DNA of 64,000 nt from Parabacteroides sp. FAFU027 (GTDB lineage: Bacteria > Bacteroidota > Bacteroidia > Bacteroidales > UBA7332). Below the pieces are notes generated by a model that worked only from the letters and a program-made list of their open reading frames with translations, did no database searches and had not been told where the DNA came from. The DNA lies in contig NZ_JAKZKV010000007.1 of the NCBI RefSeq assembly GCF_022808675.1, positions 124,001 through 188,000 on the forward strand, in the 5' to 3' direction. The first letter of the stretch is position 1. Every line of letters starts with the position of its first letter. The translations under genes and the position numbers were made by a program. Shown one piece after another: positions 53,165 to 60,813 of the stretch.

Positions 53165-55459
53165 ATGGTAAAAAACTTAGTCATTGTTGAGTCCCCGGCA
53201 AAAGCCAAAACGATTGAGAAGTTTCTTGGAAAAGATTTCAAAGTTTTATCCAGCTACGGACATATTCGCGATTTAAAAAAGAAGGATTTCAGTATCGATA
53301 TCCCCAATCACTACACTCCTATTTACGAAATTCCCAAGGAAAAGAAGAAGCTGGTGGATGAATTACGCGACTTATCAAAGGAGGCAGAGACCGTATGGTT
53401 GGCTTCCGATGAGGACCGCGAGGGAGAAGCCATTGCATGGCACTTGTATGAGGTACTGGAATTGAGTCCGGAGAAGACAAAACGTATTGTATTCCACGAG
53501 ATTACTAAAAATGCCATTCTGCATGCGATTGAAAATCCGCGCGGCATCAACTTTGACCTGGTAAATGCGCAACAGGCGCGTCGCGTGCTTGACCGTATCG
53601 TAGGTTTTGAGCTTTCACCGATCCTTTGGAGAAAAGTGAAGCCCGCTCTTTCTGCCGGACGCGTGCAATCCGTTGCCGTGCGCCTGATCGTAGAGCGCGA
53701 ACGCGACATTCAGAAGTTTACTCCCGAAGCAGCCTATCGTGTCATCGCTCTCTTTTTGATTCAAAATGAAAAGGGTGATACTACAGAGCTAAAAGCAGAA
53801 CTTAACCAACGTCTGCAAACGAAAGAAGAGGCGCTTGCATTCCTTGAATATTGTAAAAATTCCAATTTCCTCATTGAGGATATTACCACACGCCCGACGC
53901 GCAAATCGCCGGCGGCACCTTTTACCACCTCAACCCTGCAACAGGAAGCTGCGCGCAAGCTGAGCTTCTCTGTATCGCAAACGATGATGGTGGCACAGAA
54001 GCTTTACGAATCGGGACACATTACTTATATGCGTACCGACTCGGTAAACCTCTCTGACCTGGCGCTCAATGCAGCTAAAGCGGAAATCCTCAATACAATG
54101 GGCGAGAAATACGTCAATACACGCCAGTACAACACCAAATCAAAAGGTGCTCAAGAGGCGCATGAGGCCATCCGTCCGACCTATATGGACAAACCGACCA
54201 TTGAAGGAACGGCTCAGGAGAAAAAACTTTATGACCTGATCTGGAAACGCACTTTAGCTTCGCAAATGAGCGATGCAGAGCTTGAAAAAACCACTGTAAC
54301 CATCGGCGTTAATGAGCACAAACTGAAATTTGTGGCAACCGGTGAGGTGATTAAGTTCGACGGATTCCTGCGCGTCTATCTCGAATCAAACGATGACGAA
54401 AATGAGAAAGACGATGACAGCAGCTTGTTGCCTCCAATGGCTGTGGGCGAACTGTTGAGTCTGAAAGAGATCAACGCAACCGAGCGTTTCACCCAGCGTC
54501 CGGCCCGTTTCTCTGAGGCAAGCCTCGTTCGCAAACTGGAAGAGCTCGGTATCGGCCGTCCTTCTACCTATGCGCCGACCATCTCTACCATCCAGAACCG
54601 CGAATATGTGGAAAAAGGAGATAAAGAGGGAGTGGAACGTTCGTTCAATGCTCTCAAGCTGAAAAATAATAAGATTACCGACACTACCAAGACCGAAACT
54701 ACCGGTAACGATAAAGGAAAACTTTTCCCAACCAACATCGGTGTGGTGGTAAATGACTTCCTGACCGAATATTTCCCCGACATCCTCGACTTTAACTTCA
54801 CCGCAAGTGTGGAGAAGGAGTTCGATAATATTGCGGATGGCGATATGGAGTGGACAGAAGCCATCGACACCTTCTATAAATCGTTCCATCCTGTAGTAGA
54901 AGCTACTGCGGCGGTGAAAACAGAACGTAAGGTGGGTGAACGTATCATCGGAACCGATCCTAAGACCGGTCGTCAGGTTTCAGTGAAGATCAGCCGTTTT
55001 GGTCCCGTGGTTCAAATCGGAACAGCGGACGAAGAGGAGAAGCCAATCTTTGCTTCGCTTAAGAAAACCGAGTCGATGGAGACCATTACCCTCGAAGCGG
55101 CATTGAAACACTTCGAACTGCCACGCACATTGGGTGACTTCGAAGAAAAAACTATTACCGTGGCCAGCGGACGTTTCGGTCCGTATGTGAAGCACGACAA
55201 TAAATATGTTTCAATCCCGAAAGGCGGCGATCCAATGACTATCACACTTGAGGAAGCCGTTGAATTGATTAAGGAAAAACGCATCAAAGAGAGCCAGAAG
55301 CACATCAAGGCCTTCGAACAGGATGCTGACCTGCAAATCCTCAACGGACGATGGGGTCCATACATCGCTTACAAAAAGAAAAACTTCAAAATCCCGAAAG
55401 ATAAAGTTCCGGCAGATCTCACCTTCGAGGAGTGTATGGAGATTATCAACAAAAAATAA
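53165..55459 (+). CDS. topA: DNA topoisomerase I (type IA)
   Basis: A 764-residue type IA topoisomerase that relaxes negative supercoils. The TOPRIM domain starts NLVIVESPAKAKTIEKFLG and has the metal triad D82, D84, E86 in SDEDREGEAIAWHL. The catalytic Tyr288 is in ITYMRTDSVNLS, and the LEELGIGRPSTYAPTISTIQ region completes the active site. The C-terminus has no Cys4 zinc fingers but beta-rich TopoI C-terminal repeats (GRFGPYVKHD, GRWGPYIAYKKKN). I use the ATG at 53165 because the in-frame GTG 93 bases earlier coincides with the -7 box. The gene is followed by a terminator and then the 21-bp array. Confidence 0.97.
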   Translation: MVKNLVIVESPAKAKTIEKFLGKDFKVLSSYGHIRDLKKKDFSIDIPNHYTPIYEIPKEKKKLVDELRDLSKEAETVWLASDEDREGEAIAWHLYEVLELSPEKTKRIVFHEITKNAILHAIENPRGINFDLVNAQQARRVLDRIVGFELSPILWRKVKPALSAGRVQSVAVRLIVERERDIQKFTPEAAYRVIALFLIQNEKGDTTELKAELNQRLQTKEEALAFLEYCKNSNFLIEDITTRPTRKSPAAPFTTSTLQQEAARKLSFSVSQTMMVAQKLYESGHITYMRTDSVNLSDLALNAAKAEILNTMGEKYVNTRQYNTKSKGAQEAHEAIRPTYMDKPTIEGTAQEKKLYDLIWKRTLASQMSDAELEKTTVTIGVNEHKLKFVATGEVIKFDGFLRVYLESNDDENEKDDDSSLLPPMAVGELLSLKEINATERFTQRPARFSEASLVRKLEELGIGRPSTYAPTISTIQNREYVEKGDKEGVERSFNALKLKNNKITDTTKTETTGNDKGKLFPTNIGVVVNDFLTEYFPDILDFNFTASVEKEFDNIADGDMEWTEAIDTFYKSFHPVVEATAAVKTERKVGERIIGTDPKTGRQVSVKISRFGPVVQIGTADEEEKPIFASLKKTESMETITLEAALKHFELPRTLGDFEEKTITVASGRFGPYVKHDNKYVSIPKGGDPMTITLEEAVELIKEKRIKESQKHIKAFEQDADLQILNGRWGPYIAYKKKNFKIPKDKVPADLTFEECMEIINKK

Positions 55460-55462
55460 TGG

Positions 55463-55491
55463 AAAAGGCGGACGCAGGTTCGCCTTTTTTT
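55463..55491 (+). terminator. Terminator of topA
   Basis: AAAAGGCG (55463-55470) pairs with CGCCTTTT (55481-55488), followed by T, 3 bases after the topA stop. Confidence 0.85.
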
Positions 55492-55502
55492 ATGTCTGCT
55501 TC

Positions 55503-55535
55503 ATTCCCCCTGCGACTCTAAGTCGCGGGGGGAAT
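55503..55535. repeat. 33-bp GC-rich hairpin after topA
   Basis: ATTCCCCC-T-GCGACT, loop CTA, AGTCGC-G-GGGGGAAT: a 15-bp stem with one wobble. It precedes the 21-bp array and resembles a REP-type hairpin. Confidence 0.8.
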
Positions 55536-55546
55536 AATTTGATCCA

Positions 55547-55966
55547 TTTACCTCCCCTCTTTATCCATTTAGGCGCACTTTCTTCCATTTTATGCCTATT
55601 ATGGATTGATTTATCCACTCTAAGAATTGATTTATGTCCAAATGTAAATGGTTTATATCCATTTGAAAACCATTTATGTCCATTTGAAAATCATTTATCT
55701 CCATTTCATTTTAATATATTCACATTATGAAATGATTTATCTCATCTCGGGAATGATATGAGCCAAATTCGTTCTGATACATTCACAATCCATTATAATT
55801 TATTCAGGCTTCGAACTCATTTGTAGCATCTTGGAAATGATTTATCCGCTCTTCTGATTGATTTATTCATACTTTTCATCCATAAATACATATTCTGATG
55901 CAAAATGCGCCATCTCAAAAATGATTTAAACTCATTTTCTCTACTAAAATCCGCATTTTAGAATAA
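55547..55966. repeat. Degenerate 21-bp tandem array, about 20 units in exact register
   Basis: Units start every 21 bases from 55547 to 55946. Examples: TTTATATCCATTTGAAAACC (first 20 bases, 55652), TTTATGTCCATTTGAAAATC (55673), TTTATCTCATCTCGGGAATG (55736), TTTATCCGCTCTTCTGATTG (55841). Consensus is roughly TTTATnTCCATTTnnGAATGA. Identity between units is often low but the phase never slips. The first two and last two units are the weakest. Confidence 0.88.
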
Positions 55967-56050
55967 AAAACTAACCATTTTGTTAATGTAATATTGTTTC
56001 ATATAAAATATATCCCTATATTAGCTGCGTAAACCATAAAACTTAACACA

Positions 56051-56743
56051 ATGAATAGTATTCAAATGGATCAGGAAAAGATGTATGGTCTCTCCATCAA
56101 ACATCTGGAGAGTAATTCTACCATCTTTGCAGAAAACAAACCACTCAATGATGCGCTCAATGTCGCAAAAGCGAAACATAAGCTGATTAGCGATAATTCG
56201 CAGAAACAGTCGATTATCAAAAAGGGGATTGTTACCGACAAAAGGAACCAGATACAGGTTGCCGCAAAGAGTGCATTTAAAGTATGTAACCTGCTCGTGG
56301 CTTTTGCCGTCTCTCAAAACAATCAAACCCTCAAGGAGCAAGCCGACTACAACTTTTCAGAACTGACTACCGGTCGTGAAAATGAATGTATCAAACGTTT
56401 CAGGCTTATCCTCAAATTTGCCAAAGACAATAAGGAAGCCTTATTGGAATATGGTCTGACCGAAGATAAGATTTCTTCTTTCGAGCAAAAAATCGAGGAT
56501 GCAGATTCTTCTCTGAGTCTTCCTCGTCAGGCTACAACGGCCAGCTCGACAGCGACAAAAACCATAGCGACACTCTATTCGGAGATGTACACGCTGTTTA
56601 AGGACACTATCGACCGCCTGGTGATGCAATATGATGAATCACACCCTGATTTCTATTACGAATATCAGAAGGCCCGCACCATTATCTCGGGATCCGGTGG
56701 CCGAACTTCAAAAGGCGACAACAACACCCCTCCTGCCCAATAA
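56051..56743 (+). CDS. Hypothetical cytoplasmic helical protein
   Basis: A 230-residue protein without a signal peptide, predicted to be mainly helical: repeated long helices such as NDALNVAKAKHKLISDN, QIQVAAKSAFKVCNLLVAFA and CIKRFRLILKFAKDNKEALL, then a Ser/Thr-rich linker (RQATTASSTATKT), another helix pair and a polar tail (GGRTSKGDNNTPPAQ). I do not recognise the family; a four-helix bundle is likely. It follows the 21-bp array and ends in a strong terminator, so it is a single-gene unit. No promoter motif is clear. Confidence 0.7.
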   Translation: MNSIQMDQEKMYGLSIKHLESNSTIFAENKPLNDALNVAKAKHKLISDNSQKQSIIKKGIVTDKRNQIQVAAKSAFKVCNLLVAFAVSQNNQTLKEQADYNFSELTTGRENECIKRFRLILKFAKDNKEALLEYGLTEDKISSFEQKIEDADSSLSLPRQATTASSTATKTIATLYSEMYTLFKDTIDRLVMQYDESHPDFYYEYQKARTIISGSGGRTSKGDNNTPPAQ

Positions 56744-56755
56744 TAAATGGACAAT

Positions 56756-56790
56756 AAACTCCGGCCGGACATCTGGTTCAGCCGGAGTTT
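56756..56790 (+). terminator. Terminator after the helical hypothetical gene
   Basis: AAACTCCGGC (56756-56765) and GCCGGAGTTT (56781-56790) form a perfect 10-bp stem with a 15-base loop; bidirectional form. Confidence 0.8.
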
Positions 56791-56878
56791 ATTCATTTAT
56801 AATCATTATTCTATCACTTATCCTCAACAAAGTCTCTACTAAAAACAGATATAACACAACTCTTAAACATTTACCGTT

Positions 56879-57358
56879 ATGAAAAAGCTACTTCTTTCTA
56901 TCGCAATTTGCTCAATCGCTGCTTTATCCACTCAAGCCCAGACCAAACATGACCGTGTCGTCAAACTCATCCATCTGATGCAGGCTGATGAAATGATCAA
57001 CAAATCTTTCGAAGGCATTTCTGCCACCGTCATCCAACAAGCTCAATCCGAAGCCAAAGATTCGATGGCTAAGGAAAAAGTAAAAGTGATGATGGAGACC
57101 GTCATGAGTGCTGCTAAAGATATGGCCAAGAAGCTGATCAATGAAGATATGGTGACGCTATACGAAAAGTACTTTAACGCAGCCGATATCGAGAGCTATA
57201 TCCGTTTTTACGAAAGCCCCGCCGGAAAAAAAATGGTCGCCGTGCAGCCCGAAATGCAAAAGGACCTGATGAACGTCATGTTTAGCAAATATATCCCTGA
57301 TTTTAAGGCTAAAATCGAAGCGAAAGCGAAGGAAATGAAGGAGGGGGAAAAGAAATAA
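56879..57358 (+). CDS. DUF2059 domain protein, exported
   Basis: A 159-residue protein with signal peptide MKKLLLSIAICSIAALSTQAQ and a helical DUF2059 domain. The characteristic part is LYEKYFNAADIESYIRFYESPAGKKMV followed by QPEMQKDLMNVMF, with a Lys-rich C-terminus. DUF2059 proteins are periplasmic and of unknown function in many Gram-negatives. It is preceded by the terminator at 56756 and followed by the DUF4145 gene 50 bases later on the same strand. Confidence 0.85.
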   Translation: MKKLLLSIAICSIAALSTQAQTKHDRVVKLIHLMQADEMINKSFEGISATVIQQAQSEAKDSMAKEKVKVMMETVMSAAKDMAKKLINEDMVTLYEKYFNAADIESYIRFYESPAGKKMVAVQPEMQKDLMNVMFSKYIPDFKAKIEAKAKEMKEGEKK

Positions 57359-57408
57359 GACAATCAATTAATAACAAATATAAACAACGAATTATTGTTA
57401 TATATAAT

Positions 57409-58062
57409 ATGAGACAAATTCCAACCAGTAATGGCCCCGTAGAGATCGAAGGCCATCCTAATCATTGTCCTTTTTGCCATCAAGTAATTACACCTAATTA
57501 TCTTTATGGACATTTAAATTACGATACACTAGAAGTAATATTAATTTGCCCAAACAATGTGTGCAATAAAAGCTTTATTGGTTATTACGATGAAATAAAC
57601 ATTCCATATAATAGATATTACCAATACAATAACCAAACATCTTTGGGTAATTTAAAGGAGAAAGAATTTAGTGAAACTATAAACTCAATTTCTACCAATT
57701 TCACCTTGATATATAATCAATCATTAGCTGCAGAGCAATATCAATTAATAGAAATCTGTGGAGTAGGTTATAGAAAAGCACTTGAATTTCTAATAAAAGA
57801 GTATCTCATTCAAAAGAACAAATCCGAACAAGAAAAGATTGAAAAAAAACTTTTAGGATCTTGTATTAATGAATATGTAGACGATGTAAGAATTAAAAAA
57901 GTAGCCAAGCGGGCTGTATGGCTTGGAAATGACGAAACCCATTATATTCGAAAATGGGAAGGTAAAGACTTAAGTGATCTAAAAAAACTAATAGACCTTA
58001 CTGTACATTGGATTGAAATGGAAGCTTTAACCAAGAGTTTTGAAATAGAAATGCCTGAATAA
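57409..58062 (+). CDS. DUF4145-like protein with N-terminal zinc ribbon
   Basis: A 217-residue protein. An N-terminal zinc ribbon is formed by HCPFCHQ and ICPNNVCNKSF. The C-terminal part (ICGVGYRKALEFLIKEYLI, then a helical region ending in IDLTVHWIE) fits DUF4145, a domain found alone or attached to restriction and helicase proteins. Codon use is distinctly AT-rich compared with its neighbours, which suggests recent acquisition; it sits between core-like genes and the RAYT unit. No partner nuclease or methylase is adjacent, so a defence role is only a possibility. Confidence 0.75.
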   Translation: MRQIPTSNGPVEIEGHPNHCPFCHQVITPNYLYGHLNYDTLEVILICPNNVCNKSFIGYYDEINIPYNRYYQYNNQTSLGNLKEKEFSETINSISTNFTLIYNQSLAAEQYQLIEICGVGYRKALEFLIKEYLIQKNKSEQEKIEKKLLGSCINEYVDDVRIKKVAKRAVWLGNDETHYIRKWEGKDLSDLKKLIDLTVHWIEMEALTKSFEIEMPE

Positions 58063-58070
58063 AAGTCATT

Positions 58071-58163
58071 AACGCGACAAGCGGCTTTGAGCCGCTGTTC
58101 GCTTGCTGCAGAAAGATTCGAAGCGTATACCGGGCAGCGGCTTCAAGCCGCTTGCCGGGTTTT
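58071..58163. repeat. 93-bp REP element, upstream copy
   Basis: Two hairpins: GCGACAAGCGGCTTTGAGCC and onward (AGCGGCT/AGCCGCT stem, outer GCGAC/GTTCGC), and GCGGCTTCAAGCCGC within a CCGGGC..GCCGGG frame. The copy at 58828-58920 is 93 bp too and differs at only five positions. It ends 63 bases before the RAYT ATG. Confidence 0.9.
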
Positions 58164-58226
58164 ACCATCTTAATCAGATATTCTCATATAAAATAACTGC
58201 TTGATTATAATCTAAAATAGAGATGT

Positions 58227-58811
58227 ATGTTTTTCGAGGACGGTGCTACATATCACGTTTATAACCGAAGCAATGAAACATTGTTTCATAACCGGGAAAA
58301 TTACCTCTTCTTTCTTCGGAAAATCCGAAAGCACATACTTCCTTATGCAGATATATTGGCTTATTGCCTCATGCCAAATCATTTCCACATAATCCTGGTC
58401 GTAAAAGCGGAGGGTGTAGTTTACTCAACAGTCAAAAAGCATGAAGACATGCAACAAATGGCTCAGGCATTTGGCACAATGCTAAGTTCATACACACAGG
58501 CATTAAACAATCAGACCCAAAGACGAGGAAATCTGTTTGCTCATCATACTAAATCCCGGAAAATCAATGGTAGTGGAAATAATTATGGTATTAACTGCTT
58601 CATGTATGTACATCAAAATCCCCTACTCGCCGGATTAGTCGAACGAATGGAAGATTGGGAATACTCTTCATTTCCGGATTACATCGGCAAAAGAAGCGGA
58701 ACCTTAATCAACAAACAATTAGGTCTGGATATTTTCCAGTTGGAGCCGGCGCAAATTTATTTTGCCTCATATCAACTACTCATAGATAAAAGTGATGAGG
58801 ATTTTCTGTAG
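58227..58811 (+). CDS. REP-associated tyrosine transposase (RAYT, IS200-like)
   Basis: A 194-residue Y1-family HUH transposase. The N-terminus GATYHVYNRSNETLFHNREN and the HUH motif MPNHFHIIL (His52, His54) are classical, and FMYVHQNPLLAGLV carries the likely catalytic Tyr127. These single-domain enzymes cut REP hairpins as single strands. The gene lies between two direct 93-bp REP copies and a third partial copy, the arrangement that defines a RAYT. The frame is intact. RAYTs are usually domesticated rather than highly mobile, so current mobility is uncertain. Confidence 0.92.
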   Translation: MFFEDGATYHVYNRSNETLFHNRENYLFFLRKIRKHILPYADILAYCLMPNHFHIILVVKAEGVVYSTVKKHEDMQQMAQAFGTMLSSYTQALNNQTQRRGNLFAHHTKSRKINGSGNNYGINCFMYVHQNPLLAGLVERMEDWEYSSFPDYIGKRSGTLINKQLGLDIFQLEPAQIYFASYQLLIDKSDEDFL

Positions 58812-58827
58812 TCTTGGGTTATCTTTA

Positions 58828-58920
58828 AACGCGACAAGCGACTTTGAGCCGCTGTTCGCTTGCCGCAGAAAGAGTCGAAGCGCACACCGGGCAGCGGCTT
58901 CAAGCCGCTTGCCGGGTTTT
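58828..58920. repeat. 93-bp REP element, downstream copy
   Basis: Same orientation as the copy at 58071-58163 and differing at five positions. It starts 16 bases after the RAYT stop. Confidence 0.9.
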
Positions 58921-58988
58921 CCACATCTAAAAAAAGGAACACAGAAATGAACAATGATAAGTTGCTTTTTCCTTGAGGCATTATCAAT

Positions 58989-59031
58989 AACGCGACAAGC
59001 GGCCTGAAGCCGCAGTTCGCTTGCTAAGAAA
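58989..59031. repeat. Partial REP element, third copy
   Basis: AACGCGACAAGCGGCCTGAA and onward keeps the first hairpin (GCGGCCTGAAGCCGC) and GTTCGCTTGCT but lacks the second. Confidence 0.8.
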
Positions 59032-59034
59032 CAC

Positions 59035-59073
59035 AAAACCGGCTTCAGTCCCTCTCAGACTGAAGCCGGTTTT
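59035..59073. terminator. Bidirectional terminator for the nucleotidyltransferase gene
   Basis: AAAACCGGCTTCAGT (59035-59049) and ACTGAAGCCGGTTTT (59059-59073) form a perfect 15-bp stem with a T tail either way; it lies 20 bases after the stop of the minus-strand gene. Confidence 0.9.
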
Positions 59074-59093
59074 CGTTATATCACAGTTCAAAA

Positions 59094-60524
59094 CTATTTC
59101 TTTGCTTCTAAACCCAATTGGGCAGCCGTCTCGTACATAAATTGCAGGGCAGCCTCCCGCTCATTGGGGATAATGCCATCGAGAATGGCATCTTTGATCG
59201 CAGTTTTAATCGTTCCCACCTGGCGACACGGTGCAAGTCCGAAGATTTCCATGATCTCCTCCCCCGTTACCGGCGGCTGCATGTTGCGGATGCGGTCTTT
59301 CTCCTCCAGCTCCTTCATCTTCTGACGCACCAGCTCAAAATTTTTGAGGTGACGCTTTACCTTTTCGGGATTTTTGGAAGTAATGTCCGCTTCACACAGC
59401 AACATCAGATCATCCACGTCATCTCCCGCATCAAAAATCAGGCGACGTACCGCAGAGTCCGTCACTTCATCCTCCGAAAGCACGATCGGGCGCATGTGAA
59501 GGCCTACCAGCTTCTGCACATACTTCATCTTCTCGTTCATCGGCAGCTTCATATTGCGGAAAAGGCGCGGCACCATCTTCTCACCGATGAAGTTGTGGTT
59601 ATGGAAGGTCCAACCGAGTTGGTTATCCCAACGTTTGGTCACCGGTTTGGCAATGTCATGCAGCAAAGCCGCCCAAAGCAACCAAAGATTATCGGTTTTG
59701 GCAGCCGTATTGTCAAGCACCTTCAGTGTATGGTAGAAATTATCCTTATGACCGCGTCCTTCCTTACTTTCAACGCCTTTCAGCGCTACCAATTCCGGCA
59801 TGATAATTGGTAAAAGACCACATTTATCCAGCAAAAGAAAGCCGATGGAGGGTTTATGCGAAAGCATGATCTTATTGAGTTCATCAGCAATTCGCTCTTT
59901 TGAAATGATGTTGATTCGTTCCTTATTGCGGGCAATTGCATCGAAAATATCCTCCTGTATATGGAAATGCAGCTGCGTGGCAAAACGGATAGCGCGCATC
60001 ATACGCAGGGGATCGTCGCTGAAAGTAATATCGGGATCGAGCGGAGTGCGGATAATTTTATTCTGCATATCCTCCAATCCGCCAAAAGGATCGACCAACT
60101 CGCCGAAACGTCCTTTATTCAGACAAATGGCGAGGGCATTGATGGTAAAATCGCGACGGTTCTGATCATCTTCGAGGGTTCCGTTTTCCACAATCGGCTT
60201 TCGGGAATCACGATTATACGACTCTTTGCGCGCACCCACAAATTCGATTTCAATATCCTTGTATTTCACCTGTGCGGTGCCGAAGTTTTTGTAAACAGCG
60301 AGCGAAGCACCACGGCCAATCCGTTTCGCAACGGTTTCGGCCAAAGCAATACCGCTCCCAACCGTCACCACATCGATATCTTTCGAGGGGCGGTTCAGAA
60401 AAATATCGCGTACATATCCGCCAATCACGTAACATTCCGTCTGCAACTCATCAGCCGCTTCCGAAACGAGGTGAAAAGCCTTTTTATCTAAGTATTTCTG
60501 TAATTGTTCTGTTGATTTAATCAT
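59094..60524 (-). CDS. CCA tRNA nucleotidyltransferase / poly(A) polymerase family protein with HD domain
   Basis: A 476-residue class II nucleotidyltransferase. The head has [20 protein letters not shown], the GGxVRDxLLxRxxxDxD signature, and then the fingers [14 protein letters not shown] and [17 protein letters not shown]. The middle carries an HD domain ([13 protein letters not shown]) with metal-site residues, as in CCA-adding enzymes and poly(A) polymerases with extra phosphohydrolase activity. I choose the ATG at 60524 (MIKSTEQLQ): the next ATG at 60536 lies almost at the start point set by the -7 box. The tRNA-Leu in this window lacks an encoded CCA, consistent with a CCA-adding role, but poly(A) polymerase activity cannot be excluded. 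Confidence 0.9.
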   Translation of the reverse strand: MIKSTEQLQKYLDKKAFHLVSEAADELQTECYVIGGYVRDIFLNRPSKDIDVVTVGSGIALAETVAKRIGRGASLAVYKNFGTAQVKYKDIEIEFVGARKESYNRDSRKPIVENGTLEDDQNRRDFTINALAICLNKGRFGELVDPFGGLEDMQNKIIRTPLDPDITFSDDPLRMMRAIRFATQLHFHIQEDIFDAIARNKERINIISKERIADELNKIMLSHKPSIGFLLLDKCGLLPIIMPELVALKGVESKEGRGHKDNFYHTLKVLDNTAAKTDNLWLLWAALLHDIAKPVTKRWDNQLGWTFHNHNFIGEKMVPRLFRNMKLPMNEKMKYVQKLVGLHMRPIVLSEDEVTDSAVRRLIFDAGDDVDDLMLLCEADITSKNPEKVKRHLKNFELVRQKMKELEEKDRIRNMQPPVTGEEIMEIFGLAPCRQVGTIKTAIKDAILDGIIPNEREAALQFMYETAAQLGLEAKK

Positions 60525-60546
60525 TTCTGATTCCATTTGTGAGGTG

Positions 60547-60554
60547 CAAAAGTA
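60547..60554 (-). promoter_or_regulatory. Putative -7 box for the nucleotidyltransferase gene
   Basis: The minus strand reads TACTTTTG (TAnnTTTG type). Transcription should start at about 60540, just upstream of the chosen ATG at 60524. Confidence 0.5.
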
Positions 60555-60664
60555 CAACATTTCCACCGGACAATGCCGGCAGGGTTGGAAATAGTTGTAA
60601 TTTTGCCCCGGTGTATGAACGCTAAGATGCTAAGACGCAAAGGGAAATGAATATCTCTATAACC

Positions 60665-60795
60665 GCCCCTAAATCCCCTAAAGGGGACTTAATGAGTGCT
60701 GAATATCAACATTTCTGCAAAGGTCTAAGCTCTATTAGCGTAATAAAATTCAGGTTACAACTGCTGCAAAAGTCCCCTTTAGGGGATTTCGGGGC
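60665..60795. repeat. 131-bp inverted-repeat element
   Basis: The left arm starting GCCCCTAAATCCCCTAAAGG (60665-60690, 26 bases) and the right arm starting AAGTCCCCTTTAGGGGATTT (60770-60795) are inverted with one mismatch. Each arm contains the smaller palindrome CCCCTAAAGGGG or its inverse. It lies upstream of menC. Confidence 0.85.
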
Positions 60796-60813
60796 AGAGA
60801 ATTAAAAATCACA

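Noticed and set aside
55323-55730. 135-codon frame over the topA end and the 21-bp array
   Set aside because: It starts inside topA in another frame. The heptad-like tail comes from the 21-bp period, and the same frame has stops in later units.
57409-58811. DUF4145 and RAYT as one defence island
   Set aside because: The RAYT with its REP copies is a self-contained unit, and no nuclease, methylase or toxin gene is present; only a possible link for the DUF4145 gene is kept as a finding.
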